Source: Eleusine coracana subsp. coracana
Taxonomy: Eukaryota > Streptophyta > Magnoliopsida > Poales > Poaceae
DNA length: 64,000 nucleotides
NCBI GenBank assembly: GCA_032690845.1
Contig: CM064427.1
Span: 21,177,164-21,241,163 of the forward strand
Direction: 5' to 3'
Part shown: positions 10,700 to 21,018 of the stretch, in pieces
Numbering within the stretch: position 1 is the first letter of the stretch
How the letters are laid out: each line of letters opens with the position of its first letter
Made by a program: the position numbers and the translations under genes
Notes under the pieces: generated by a model
The model's input: the letters and a program-made list of their open reading frames with translations, nothing else
What the model was told of the DNA's origin: nothing
Databases searched by the model: none

Positions 10700-11902
10700 T
10701 TCAGGTGCACCGTCAGGTTCGCACTACCCTTTAGTTTTGTTTTCGTGTTCTTCCTATCGTCCATAGAAATGCCAAAAAATTTTTTCCTCCGCCCATAACC
10801 ACGTGTTTAGCCTTTGCATATTTCAATTTTAGAGTCCGTAGTGTTGAGTTTGTGCTCTAATTCTTGTGTAGTCACTGGTTTAGTTTGTGTTTTTATCGTC
10901 AGTAGTGTTTCCCTTGCAACCCTAGCCGCCATCCCCTTCACCACCCTCGATTTTGTTGGCTTTGTGTGCTAGGGTTGATTGATCAACATGCCCACCCTAA
11001 TCCCACCCTAAACCCACCCTCAACACCTTGGATCAATTCTCACAAATTTCACTTTCCGCTGCATCCACCCCGCCAAAGAAATCCCTACCCGACCCCAAAC
11101 CCGACTCGGGTTTCACTCAAACCCCGGATTTCTTCATAACCGATTCCGACACCCCTTTGGTAAAACAGCCATAACTTTTCACTCCGTTGTCCATTTTGGC
11201 TGAAATTTTTACAGGAGATTATTGACAAAAAGCTGAGGTGACCCACTCTACACTACGCCCTGTGTGCCCTCGTCAAAAAATTCAAAAAAATCGGGAAGAT
11301 AAAGAAAAAATCATTCAAGTTGAAACCCGACGTTTTCTAAAACTTTAAGATTTTCTGTAGGCCACGTCCTAGCTCTGCTTGAGCTGAAATTTTTTGTGGT
11401 TCGTCCCCCATTGCTAGTGAGTTGGAAAAAAATATTAACAAAAAAAAAAAGAAATTTGGGATTCCTACTAGTGCTCCATCTTGCCCCCTGGAATTTCTGA
11501 GTTTGGCTGTTTTACACTTAGCCCCTATTATCGACTGTGTGCCTTTGTCTCCTTGTTTCTTCTTTGCTATCACTACTGTTCTAGGACATAGTTAGACCAG
11601 CAACTAGGGACAAGTTACTTGGGCACTTATTCAGCTTTACTATCTATTTTTGATTTGTGTGCCACTCATATATATATATTTGGCCTTCCTAGCTCTACAT
11701 ATTTCTTTTGGATAGCACACAGATTATTTTGTAACCCTTGCAATCGTGGAACACACCTCCTTGGTATCCTTTGCTTTGTTTTTTTTTCAGAACTTTGTAA
11801 GAGCTTAGCAAGAAGCTTCCTTTTGCTATGTTGAGAGGCACCACTGCTTAGTAGTTTTGTAGGGATAACCTTCACTTTTTGTTTCCTATTTTGGTGTTTC
11901 TG
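10700..11902 (+). other. Untranslated leader of gypsy copy 1
   Basis: About 1.2 kb between primer site and gag start without a coding frame. It contains CCACCCTAATCCCACCC-type C-rich stretches and is shared along its length with copy 2 (about 49107-50299). Packaging signals probably lie here, but none can be pinpointed. Confidence 0.6.
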
Positions 11903-13130
11903 ATGTCAGGAAGCGATGGAGAGGGTGCTTCTCCCTCAAAATTTGATGAGTGCATGAGCCAAAGTCAGCTACAGAAGGCTTTGCAGACGGTTCAGAGTGA
12001 TTTGGCAGAGACGATCACTAGGGCCGTCACCGACGCCGTTACCAAGCTTCACCTGGGAGAAAGCATTGAGCGGTTGGATAAGAGAATCTCTAAGTTAACC
12101 GATCAGGTTGTCGAATTGGAGACCGCTCACAAGACCACCAACACCAATAACGACGTTAAAGACGATCATGATGAAGAAACGGTGTTTAAGGCTGATGGCA
12201 CCGTCGATAGGTCAGCTACAAGGACCGCAAGGTTACGACGTCATTTGCAACATAACCCTCAAGGTATGGGTGGTTTCCACAATCATAACCGTCGCACACA
12301 AGGTAACCATGCTCCAGATGACCCGTATGCTAAAACTAAGTTTTCAATTCCTTCGTTTTCGGGTCAGTACGATGGTGATGCTTACCTTGATTGGGAAATG
12401 ACTGTAGAACAAAAATTTAATGCTCACCTTGTTCCTGAACAACATAGAGTTAGACAAGCCACTAGTGAGTTTAAGGACTTTGCTATTGTTTGGTGGAGTG
12501 GTCTAGCTGCTGAAACTAATTTGCCTACTACTTGGGAAGAACTTAAGGTAGCAATGCATGATCGTTTTGTTCCTCCTTCTTTTTATAGAGAGATTTGTAA
12601 TAAACTACAGCATTTAGATCAAGGAGATAAAACTATTCAGGAGTATTTTAGTAAGCTTCAGAAGGGTTTGATTCGTTGTGCTGTGGTTGAAAAAGTAGAG
12701 GATCAGATTTGCCGCTTTTATTCTGGTTTGAGAAAAAAAAATTCAGGACATATTTGATTATAAAGAATTTTATACCCTCAACCAGTGTTTCCAGTATGCT
12801 ATGCTTGTAGAGAAAGAATCACAGGGACTTTTCCAGGCTTTTGAGGAGTACAGTAAGTCCAGGACTTTCTACCCACCACGGCCGACGAGGACTTGGGGGC
12901 TGCCCAAGCCATCCTTCCGGCCGCCCCCACCAGCTAGTGTTGTTTCTGCAGCACCAAGATCAGCCCCTGCCTCTTCTACGCGCTCAAGTAAAAATTCTGT
13001 ATAGGTACCGGCTAGTAGTGCCTCCTCTGTGGCTTCGACGGGACGCACTACAGGGATTCAATGCCACCGCTGCCATGGCCTTGGTCATGTGCAGAAAGAT
13101 TGCCCAAGTAGGTGGGCATATGTGGCGACA
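11903..13130 (+). pseudogene. Gypsy gag with CCHC zinc knuckle (copy 1)
   Basis: The start ATG at 11903 opens MSGSDGEGASPSK, which is conserved in copy 2. A coiled-coil-like segment is followed by the retrotransposon gag domain (FSIPSFSGQYDGDAYLDWE, then FAIVWWSGLA, then TWEELKVAM). A long A run at about 12732-12740 shifts the frame where copy 2 reads RKEIQN. The frame then continues to a Pro/Ser-rich linker, a stop at 13002, and a zinc knuckle C-x2-C-x4-H-x4-C (CHRCHGLGHVQKDC, from about 13062). Gag forms the capsid and binds RNA. Confidence 0.85.
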
Positions 13131-13643
13131 GATGATGGCGGTTACATGAGCACCTCCGATGTGGAGGATGAGGAGGAGGATGTCGCTGCCACCAGCGGTG
13201 ACCTCGTCCTTGGAGGCAGAGATACCACGGGCTACATGAATATTATTGTGCAGCGTGTGCTTAGCACACAAATCCAGCAACCCGAGACGATGCAGCAATA
13301 TAACTTGTTCCAGATTTTCTTCGTCATCAAGAACCGCCGAGCACGTGTCATCATTGATGGAGGAAGCTGCAACAATTTGATGAGTTCTGATGTAGTTAAG
13401 AAGCTTGATTTGACCACACGCCCACATCCACATCCATACTACATTCAGTGGTTAAATGACTCTGAAAAAGCTAAGGTAATACAAACTTGCAGAGTTCCTT
13501 TTTCCATTGGTTCCTATGTGGATTCTGTTGATTGTGAGGTTGTACCTATGCAAGCTTGTTCACTTTTATTGGGTAGACCTTGGGAATCTGATAATGATGT
13601 TGTACACCATGGAAAAAGTAATAAGTACACTTTTATGCATTAA
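13131..13643 (+). pseudogene. Gypsy aspartic protease region (copy 1)
   Basis: The retropepsin-like domain follows the zinc knuckle in the same frame. Its active-site motif reads IIDGGSCNN (near 13350), the DGGS variant of D-S/T-G that is common in this gypsy lineage. SLLLGRPWE marks the C-terminal conserved block. The frame stops at 13641-13643 and then continues unchanged into the reverse transcriptase, so this is a single nonsense change in a fused polyprotein. The protease would process Gag-Pol. It is missing altogether from copy 2. Confidence 0.8.
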
Positions 13644-15300
13644 GGAACTAAAATTACTTTGTTACCAATGACCCCTGCTGAAATTGTACAAGCTGATTTA
13701 GAACGAGCTGCTAGTTTGAAAAATAAAAGCCTTGAAATTCAGCAACCTATTAATTTTGATTCTATACCAAGTAATGTTAATGATTCTTCAAGTTTTAAGG
13801 GTGCTGGAATTAAATTACAAGGTCGTTCATGTCTTGGCACAAAATCTGAGCTTGCTGAAATTTCTGCTGATGATATTTGCTATGCTTTGATATGCAAACA
13901 AGCCTTGTTTTTGCTTGGTGATATTGCTTCTACTGCTTTGCCTCCTGCTGTCACTAACCTTTTGCAGGAGTATGAGGATATTTTTTCGGCTGAGATACCC
14001 TCGGGATTGCCACCTTTGAGAGGGATTGAGCATCAAATTGATTTGATTCCTGGTGCTACTTTGCCAAACCGTGCTGCTTATAGGACCAACCCTGAGGAGA
14101 CTAAGGAGATACAACGACAAGTCCAAGACCTTTTGGATCATGGGTATGTTCGTCAATCACTTAGTCCTTGTGCTATTCCTGTACTTTTGGTTCCTAAGAA
14201 AGATGGTTCTTGGCGTATGTGTGTAGATTGTAGAGCCATTAATAATATTACTATTAGGTATTGTCATCCTATTTCTAGGCTAGACGACATGCTTGATGAG
14301 TTATGTGGTGCTATAATTTTCATTAAAATTGATTTGCATAGTGGCTATCATCAAATTAGAATGAAACTTGGAGATGAATGGAAAACAGCTTTCAAAACCA
14401 AATTCGGGTTGTATGGGTGGTTGGTAATGCCTTTTGGGTTAACTAATGCACCTAGTACTTTCATGCGTTTGATGAATGAGGTTTTAAGACCTTTTATTGG
14501 CAAATTTATGGTTGTTTACTTTGATGATATCTTGATTATAGCAAATCCATGGATGATCATATGATTCATTTGCGTGCTGTTTTTGATGTTTTGTGAGTTG
14601 CACGTTTATTTGGTAACCTTGACAAGTGCACCTTTTGCATGAATCGAGTCTCTTTTCTTGGCTATGTTGTGACTCCACAGGGAATTGAGGTGGATGAGGT
14701 GAAGATTGAAGCCATAAAGAGCTGGCCTGTACCAAAAACTATCACACAGGTGAGGAGTTTTCTTGGTCTTGCAGATTTCTACCGCCGCTTTGTCAAAGAT
14801 TTCAGCACCATTGCTGCACCATTGCATGAGTTGACAAAGAAGGACGTTAACTTCCATTTTGATAAGATACATCATGAGACTTTTGATGCTTTAAAGGACA
14901 AACTTACACATGAACCATTGCTACAATTACCTAGTTTTGATAAGACTTTTGAGCTTGAATGTGATGCTAGTGGTATAGGCATTGGTGGTGTTTTGATGCA
15001 AGATGGTAAACCTGTTGCATACTTTAGTGAGAAAATTACTAGGCCTGTTTTGAATTATTCCACGTATGATAAGAAACTATATGCACTTGTATATTCTTTA
15101 GAGACGTGGCGTCATTATTTGTTGCCCATAGAATTTGTTATTCATTCTGATCATGAATCACTTAAGTATATTCGTTCTCAATGCAATTTAAACCGTAGAC
15201 ATGCTAAATGGGTTGAGTTTATTGAGTCTTTTCCTTATATTATTAAATATAAGAAAGGGAAGGATAATGTGATTGCTGATGCTTTATCTAGGCGATATAC
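13644..15300 (+). pseudogene. Gypsy reverse transcriptase and RNase H (copy 1)
   Basis: The reverse transcriptase blocks appear in order: LVPKKDGSWRMCVDCRAIN, a KIDLHSGYHQIR block, MPFGLTNAPSTFMRLMNEV, and the catalytic YFDDIL near 14518. Right after the catalytic box one base is missing compared with copy 2 (which reads ILIYSK), so the frame changes, and a stop falls at about 14594. RNase H follows (FELECDASGIGIGGVLMQ, then VIHSDHESLKYI, then KKGKDNVIADALSRR). These enzymes copy the element RNA into DNA. Length and order match plant gypsy elements. Confidence 0.88.
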
Positions 15301-16560
15301 TTTGTTGTCTCAACTTGATTGTAGAATTTTTGGATTTGAGGCAATTAAAGAACAATATGTTGCTGATTTTGATTTTAAAGATGTATTGCTGCACTGTAAA
15401 GAAGGTCGTGCTTGGAACAAATTTGTGTTGAATGATGGTTTCTTGTTTAGAGCAAACCGCCTATGCATTCCAGTTGGTTCCGTTCGTCTTTTGTTGTTAC
15501 AAGAGGCGCATGAAGGTGGATTGATGGGTCATTTTGGTGCTAGGAAGGCGGAGGATATTTTGACCACACACTTCTTTTGGCCAAGGATGAGGAAAGATGT
15601 TGAGCGTTTTGTTGCTCGCTGCACTACATGTCAAAAAGCGAAGTCTTGATTGAATCCACATGGTTTATACATGCCACTTCCTGTTCCTTCTATTCCTTGG
15701 ACGGATATTTCTATAGACTTTGTTTTAGGACTGTGTAGGACTAAGAGGGGGAGCGATAGCATTTTTATTGTTGTGGATCGTTTTTCCAAGATGGCACACT
15801 TTATACCATGTCATAAAACTGATGATGCTAGTTATATTGCTGACCTCTTTTTCAAAGAAATTGTACGTTTGCATGGTATGCCTTCTACTATTGTTTCAGA
15901 TCGTGATGCAAAATTCTTGAGTCATTTTTGGCGCACGCTTTGGAATAAGTTGGGTACAAAGTTGCTATTTTCTACAACTTGTCATCCACAAACTGATGGA
16001 CAAACTGAGGTTGTGAACCGCACTTTGGGCACTATGTTACGAGCTATTTTGGAGAAAAATTTGAAGCAATGGAAGAATGCTTGCCTCGTGTTGAGTTTGC
16101 TTATAATCGGGCAACACATTCTACTATGAAGGTAAGTCCCTTCAAGGTAGTGTATAGTTTTGATCCCCATACTCCACTTGATATACTTCGTCTACCTATT
16201 AATCAGAGAGTTCATGTTAATGCTAAGGAGCATGCTGAATTTATTTTGCAAATGCATGAGACCACTAGACTTAGCATTGAAAAGATAAATGAAAAATATA
16301 AAATTACTGGTAGTAAAGGTAGAAAGGAAGTAAAGCTTGATGTAGAAGATTTAGTGTGGTTACACTTGAGGAAGGATAGATTTCCAGAATTGAGAAAGTC
16401 TAAACTAATGCCTAGAACTGATGGTCCATTCAAAATAATGGAGAAATTAATGATAATGCATACAAACTTGAGTTGCCTCCCGAGTTCGGGGTTAGTACTA
16501 CTTTTAACATTTCAGATTTAAAACCATACTTGGGAGAAGAGGATGAGCTTGAGTCGAGGA
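15301..16560 (+). pseudogene. Gypsy integrase (copy 1)
   Basis: The HHCC zinc-binding domain (HFGARKAEDILTTHFFWP, then CTTCQKAKS) precedes a stop at 15647, where copy 2 reads Arg. The catalytic core keeps D (WTDISIDFV), D (VSDRDAKF) and E (TDGQTEVVNRT). The frame then shifts near 16070. The C-terminal GPF/Y-type region (RTDGPFKIMEK) follows, with another shift near 16440. The protein would end in an acidic tail just before the purine tract. No chromodomain is visible. Integrase inserts the DNA copy into chromosomes. Confidence 0.87.
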
Positions 16561-16572
16561 CGACTCCACTTC

Positions 16573-16585
16573 AAGAGGGGGAGGA
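16573..16585 (+). promoter_or_regulatory. Polypurine tract of gypsy copy 1
   Basis: AAGAGGGGGAGGA ends immediately before the 3' LTR start TGATGAGG at 16586. This is the plus-strand priming site of the retrotransposon. The corresponding tract is deleted from copy 2. Confidence 0.88.
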
Positions 16586-17490
16586 TGATGAGGACATCAC
16601 TCCTATGGATACACATAACACTCATCTAATTCTGGACTTGTAAGGTCCAATGACTAGAGCTCGTGCACGACGACTAAATTTAGAGGTGAGCTCGTTCCTA
16701 CGTTCTTCGCTATATGTTACTTTTGAGAATGGTTTGCTACCTAATGATTATTTTATAATTAGAAACCATGGAGAGGACCAGGAGATGATGGGAGAAGGAG
16801 TTGGGAACGTGGAGGACCAGCAAGGGCTTAGAAGCCAAAGTGGAGGCCTAATCAAAACTGACTTCGAGTTTGTTTCGGGGCTCAGGATCAGTCTGCACTA
16901 AAACAGTCACCCAGGACACATACGGACTCGGATTTGGACGTTCTGCATATGCACGGAAAGATAAGGAGAAGACCTGTCCAATGCAGCCGGCCTCATATCA
17001 AAATCCATCCGGAGTCATCAGTAATCGTCGAAATAAGAGAGAGTCCAGAATCTGTGTCGGTGCTGTGTCGCCTATTTTTGGCCTTTGGGCTTTGTATCTA
17101 GTTGAGCCCAATTAGAGGCGCATTCAGAGGGTCTTTATATACAGCCGCCGCCGCACCATTAGGGTTCGGGTTTTGCTTAGATCAATTCTATTCATAAACA
17201 GTATCGCCGTTCATCGGTTTGTGAGACCCCAACTTTGAGAGTTTAATCATATATCTGCAATTGTGTTGCATTCTTCGTTGTTCTTGCTTGTGTTCTTGAT
17301 TCGCAGGTAGGGATTAGCCTTCTCGGTGAGGTCAATCATCCTTGGACGCTTGATAACCAGAGGATACATCGTGCTGCGATTACGGGGTTTAGAACGTGCT
17401 GTTCTGAAGCCGGATCGATTTGTGTGTCGCCTCCGACCAAATCAACTTACTAAGAACCTTTCGGGAGATCGGAAACCCTTGTTCACATCA
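16586..17490 (+). repeat. 3' LTR of gypsy copy 1
   Basis: It is 905 bp, with the same start and end as the 5' LTR. It is followed directly by GCTTT, the second copy of the target duplication, and then by copia gag codons. Confidence 0.92.
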
Positions 17491-18040
17491 GCTTTGGCAA
17501 GAAGAAGAAGGATGAGTGGACGGATGAGGAGAAGCGCAAGGATCGTAAGGCTTTGTCCCTAATTCAGCTTCATCTATCTAATGATATTTTGCAAGAAGTG
17601 CTGCAGGAAAAGAGAGTTGCAGAACTTTGGCTGAAACTGGAATCGATCTGTATGTCCAAAGATCTAACCAGTAAGATGCATATGAAGATGAAGCTGTTCA
17701 CGCTTAAGATGCAGGAGGGTGATTCGGTGTTGAACCACATATCTGTTTTCAAGGAGATCGTTGCCGATCTGTTGTCGATGGAAGTTGAGTATGATGATGA
17801 GGATCTAGGCCTCTTACTTTTACGTTCCCTGCCTAGTTCCTTTGCAAATTTTCATGACACCATACTTTTGAGCCGTGATGAACTAACCGTATCGGAGGTT
17901 TATGAGGCGCTCCAATCCAGGGAGAAGATGAAAGGCATGGTGCACTCTGATGGGTCATCGTCTTCCAAGGGCGATGCACTACATGTTACATGGAGAACTG
18001 AGCAGAGATCGTCCAATGATGGCAACAAGCGCGAGATGCA
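17491..18040 (+). pseudogene. Ty1/copia gag, C-terminal part (UBN2-type)
   Basis: The frame resumes in register with the N-terminal fragment ending at 9768. It shows the UBN2 gag pattern: LIQLHLSNDILQEVL, AELWLKLESICMSKDL, MKMKLFTLKMQEGDSV, then LRSLPSSFANFHDTIL and a VSEVYEALQSREKMK helix. There is no stop until about 18185, but from about 18041 the sequence no longer resembles copia. The zinc knuckle, integrase and reverse transcriptase expected downstream are absent, so this copia element is truncated as well as split. Confidence 0.75.
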
Positions 18041-18360
18041 ACTGGGAAAATTGCCAAGTGGGTTGTTGAGCTTTGTTCATACGAGATTACCTTCAAGCCT
18101 CGTGACGCAATCAAAGGCCAGGCGTTGTCAGATTTCATTGCCGAGTGGACAGAGTCTGAATTACCGCCAACTTCGTAGGAGATAAGCTATTGGACCATGT
18201 CATTTGACGGCTCTTTACAACTGGAGGGAGACGGCGTGGGGGTAGTATTGGCATCCCCAGATAGAGTTAGGATGCGATATGTCCTCCGAATGTATTTTCG
18301 CGCACCCAACAACGTAGCGGAGTACGAGGCTCTTCTACATGGCTTGCGAGGCTGTTCTAC
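18041..18360 (+). pseudogene. Ty3/gypsy RNase H fragment joined to copia gag
   Basis: In another frame this stretch gives KWVVELCSYEITFKPRD, then KGQALSDFIAEWTESELPP, a stop near 18178, then WTMSFDGSLQLEGDGVGVVL and NNVAEYEALLHGLRG. These are the end of a gypsy RT/RNase H connection and the start of the second RNase H-like domain seen in Tat/RIRE2-type gypsy elements. The frame differs from that of copia gag across the junction. The fragment ends near 18350 after a small internal duplication (CTACATGGCT). Confidence 0.72.
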
Positions 18361-19020
18361 ATGGCTCTCCTACCCGGAATAATAAAAACGCATCTGTCTT
18401 TATATGGAAGATTTGATAATGTGTGCTTTGAGTAGTGTCATCATACATCCAGAAGAGCACAAATATAGTTGCAAAATGACTTAATCAACATGGCCAATTT
18501 CAATATCTCAAATGGGATAATGTTGCCAACATCAATCCACAACAGAAATGGTACTACAACATATTTTACCAATGTCAATGTTACCACCAGATTTATACTA
18601 CAGAACATTTCAACTAGCAGTTGAAATGTATATTACAATGTGTGACTACTCAAATTGTTGTCCGGAGAACATTTCAGCTGGGAATTGAAATATCTAGTAT
18701 GATATAAGCTCTCCTTGCTTCCACAACATTTTCTAGTCTGTAGAAAACTAGGTACAAAACAAATCATCCGTGTTGGCTTCACCTGATAGATCAAAACATG
18801 AGTAAAAAATAACATAAGCTAGTATGATGGCAAAAAAGACCAAATATTACAAACCATGTTATCCCATCAGATTTGTTTTGTGAGCTAACCATTTTTATTA
18901 CCACCATTCAACCTGTGACGTAAAGGCCACAATTAGTGACATCAAAAGTATAGGAAAAAAGAAACAAAATGTTTGTGTTGCATGTTTTCAATACCTCTTT
19001 CTCTTTTTGCTTGCAGTTGA
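18361..19020. other. Noncoding; possible 3' flank of the minus-strand FAR1-like gene
   Basis: AT-rich sequence without a convincing frame or repeat. The minus-strand gene that follows ends at about 19021, so part of this could be its former 3' untranslated region. Nothing else is visible. Confidence 0.4.
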
Positions 19021-20560
19021 CTACTCTAAACCCCGTCTAAATCTCCTTCCATTCCCTTTTGTGTGTGCTATTTCAGGCGGATGAATATCAATGCTTGACG
19101 GGATCGCTGTCCCAAAAAACAACTCAAAGTCCTGAACTCTGCTACCCTTGTTAGATGAATCCATTTTTAGCACATGATCAACAACATTTATTATAGCCTT
19201 GTGCAGATATTTCATCTTCTCCTCACATTGCTTAGCAGCACGTAACCCCAAATTAAGTTTAGAGCATGTTTTAGAATATAACCTATTGATGACATGTGGA
19301 AGTGTTGCACATGATCCTTCCAGGATATGCCCATCAGCATCAAACACCTGCATATGCGTAGCCATTTTTGACCACCCAGGCAGCACATAATGGCTAGGAA
19401 TTTCATTGCACCGCTCCACCTTCAAGACCAGAATTATGTGGGAACAAAGAATACCTATCGATCCAAACATCTTGCAAGAACAATGTGCGACCTTGGTGGA
19501 AGTGTTATATTGAACTTCTCTAGTCTTCCCATAGCCATCCCTGATGCAAGTCGTTCTCAAATCACCAACCTGAACCATACTTTGTACATCACAATTGTCT
19601 CTAGCAGCAACCACCTCCTGCTGGAATAGCGCAAAAATTGTATGTGTATAGACATCCCTTCCATGTTTCTCAATGCTCCAAGGAATCTCAAGCTCATGAT
19701 CAAGTGCATGGTGATTTTGTTATCCACTAATCTTTTTCCCGCTGCTCCTCAATGGCTGTTTCAAATCTGATCCAGGTTTCAAGCAAAGATAGACGTTGGT
19801 TCAAGAAATGGCCAAAAAATGCATTCTCACTCTCAAATCTTGATGTTGTCCTTAATATTGCGCCAAGAGAGTAGTTCACAAAGTACACAGGGATCCAAGA
19901 TTCACGCATGTCAAACTTCATTCCCAACCATGAGTTGTTTTGTAGGTCATAGTCAGTAATTAATGAAGACCATCTTGACTCAAACTCATATGGGGTCTCC
20001 GAACCCCAAACACATGCATTAAAAAGGCGAAGGAATTCCTCATCCTGCATTAAGGTGGAACCAACTCTTTCTGGGAGTTTGTTAAGTATATGTCACATGC
20101 AAAGTCTATGTATGGTGCTAGGCGATTCATCTCTAATTGCTGCCTTCATGCTAAGGTCCTCATCAGTTATCATTAGCTTCGGTGCGACCCCTCCCGTTGC
20201 CTTCAAGAAAGTTCCGAGTACCCATTTGTATGACTCTATCTTTTCATTTCATACAAATGCAGCACAAAATGTAATGCTAGACTTATGGTGGTTGACTCCT
20301 GTGAAAGGGACAAATACCAAGTCATATCGATTGGAGCGATATGTTGAATCAAAAGACAAGACATCTCCAAATAGTGCATAATTCTTTCTGGATGCACCAT
20401 CTGCCCAAAAGACATGCTTACGCCTTTGCTTGTCATCTACTTCATAATCAAAGAAGAAAGTTGGGTTCTTTCACTCGCTGCTTGTTTTTCATGATTTCTA
20501 TTAAAACTTGCATATCTGCATGTTTGAAAGCCAATTTGCAATCTAGGTCTTAGTTTTCCA
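19021..20560 (-). pseudogene. FAR1/FHY3-like (MULE transposase-derived) gene, broken
   Basis: Read on the minus strand, this gives the middle and end of a FAR1-RELATED-type protein. The MULE transposase core comes first (KHVFWADGASRKNYALFGDV, DLVFVPFTGVNHH, KLMITDEDLSMKAAI), then a Trp-rich middle region. Last is a SWIM zinc finger with C-x-C-x9-C-x-H in the 3'-terminal 197-codon frame. A basic RRFRRGLE-type tail ends it. Stops replace the expected residues near 20255 and near 20091 (CM-stop-HI, expected CMWHI), and the frame changes near 20460 and 19700. The N-terminal FAR1 DNA-binding domain is absent. It could be a decayed host gene or a Jittery/Mutator-type transposase; the two cannot be told apart here. 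Confidence 0.72.
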
Positions 20561-20564
20561 AGTC

Positions 20565-20880
20565 TTTCTTAGAGTAACCTACATTTGCACCAAGCAACAC
20601 CCACAAAAAGCAAATGAGGCTCATCTCATCAACGCTACCAGTTGTTTGAAGAATGCATTTGGCGTTGGGCCATTCAATTGAGATTAATCATATTTCAGAG
20701 AAAAAAAAATATGCATGGCTGCGCTCATAAATATAGGTTCACTTGAGAGTAACCACTCGTGTCTCAGCTGTGAGCTGAGAAAAACATAACCAGTATGTTA
20801 GATCGCAGACAAAAGAAACTTTTATGTTCACGTCACTATTTATGCTTACACACAATCTGACAATCTCATGTAATTAAATA
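20565..20880. other. Noncoding gap between FAR1-like gene and LINE
   Basis: About 300 bp with no domain or clear repeat. It lies on the 5' side of the minus-strand FAR1-like gene and contains the insertion site of the LINE tail. Confidence 0.4.
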
Positions 20881-21018
20881 TTTGTATTTTTTTTCTCGAA
20901 AACGCAGGAGAGCTGCGCTTCATTGTATTAAGAAGAGAAAAGAAAGGGCAAGAGCTCGTACAACATCCTGCATTATACCAGTGTTGATACAACACTGCCA
21001 TAACGCTACCCGGCCCCA

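Larger units (their letters stand above)
9769..17490 (+). mobile_element. Ty3/gypsy LTR retrotransposon, complete, 7.7 kb (copy 1)
   Basis: Two LTRs (9769-10684 and 16586-17490) start TGATGAGGACATCACTCC and end ACATCA. An exact GCTTT duplication flanks them. In order the element shows a primer site, a leader of about 1.2 kb, gag with zinc knuckle, protease, reverse transcriptase, RNase H, integrase, and a purine-rich tract before the 3' LTR. All domains remain, but stops and frameshifts disable it. The end of the integrase lacks a chromodomain I can see and terminates with a YLGEEDELESRT-type tail, common in one plant gypsy lineage whose name I leave open. It inserted into copia gag. A deletion-bearing relative lies at 48168-53918. 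Confidence 0.93.

Noticed and set aside
17553..18185. A single 210-codon protein of unknown function
   Set aside because: The first three quarters are copia gag and the rest is gypsy sequence read out of its own frame; it is a junction artefact, not a host gene.
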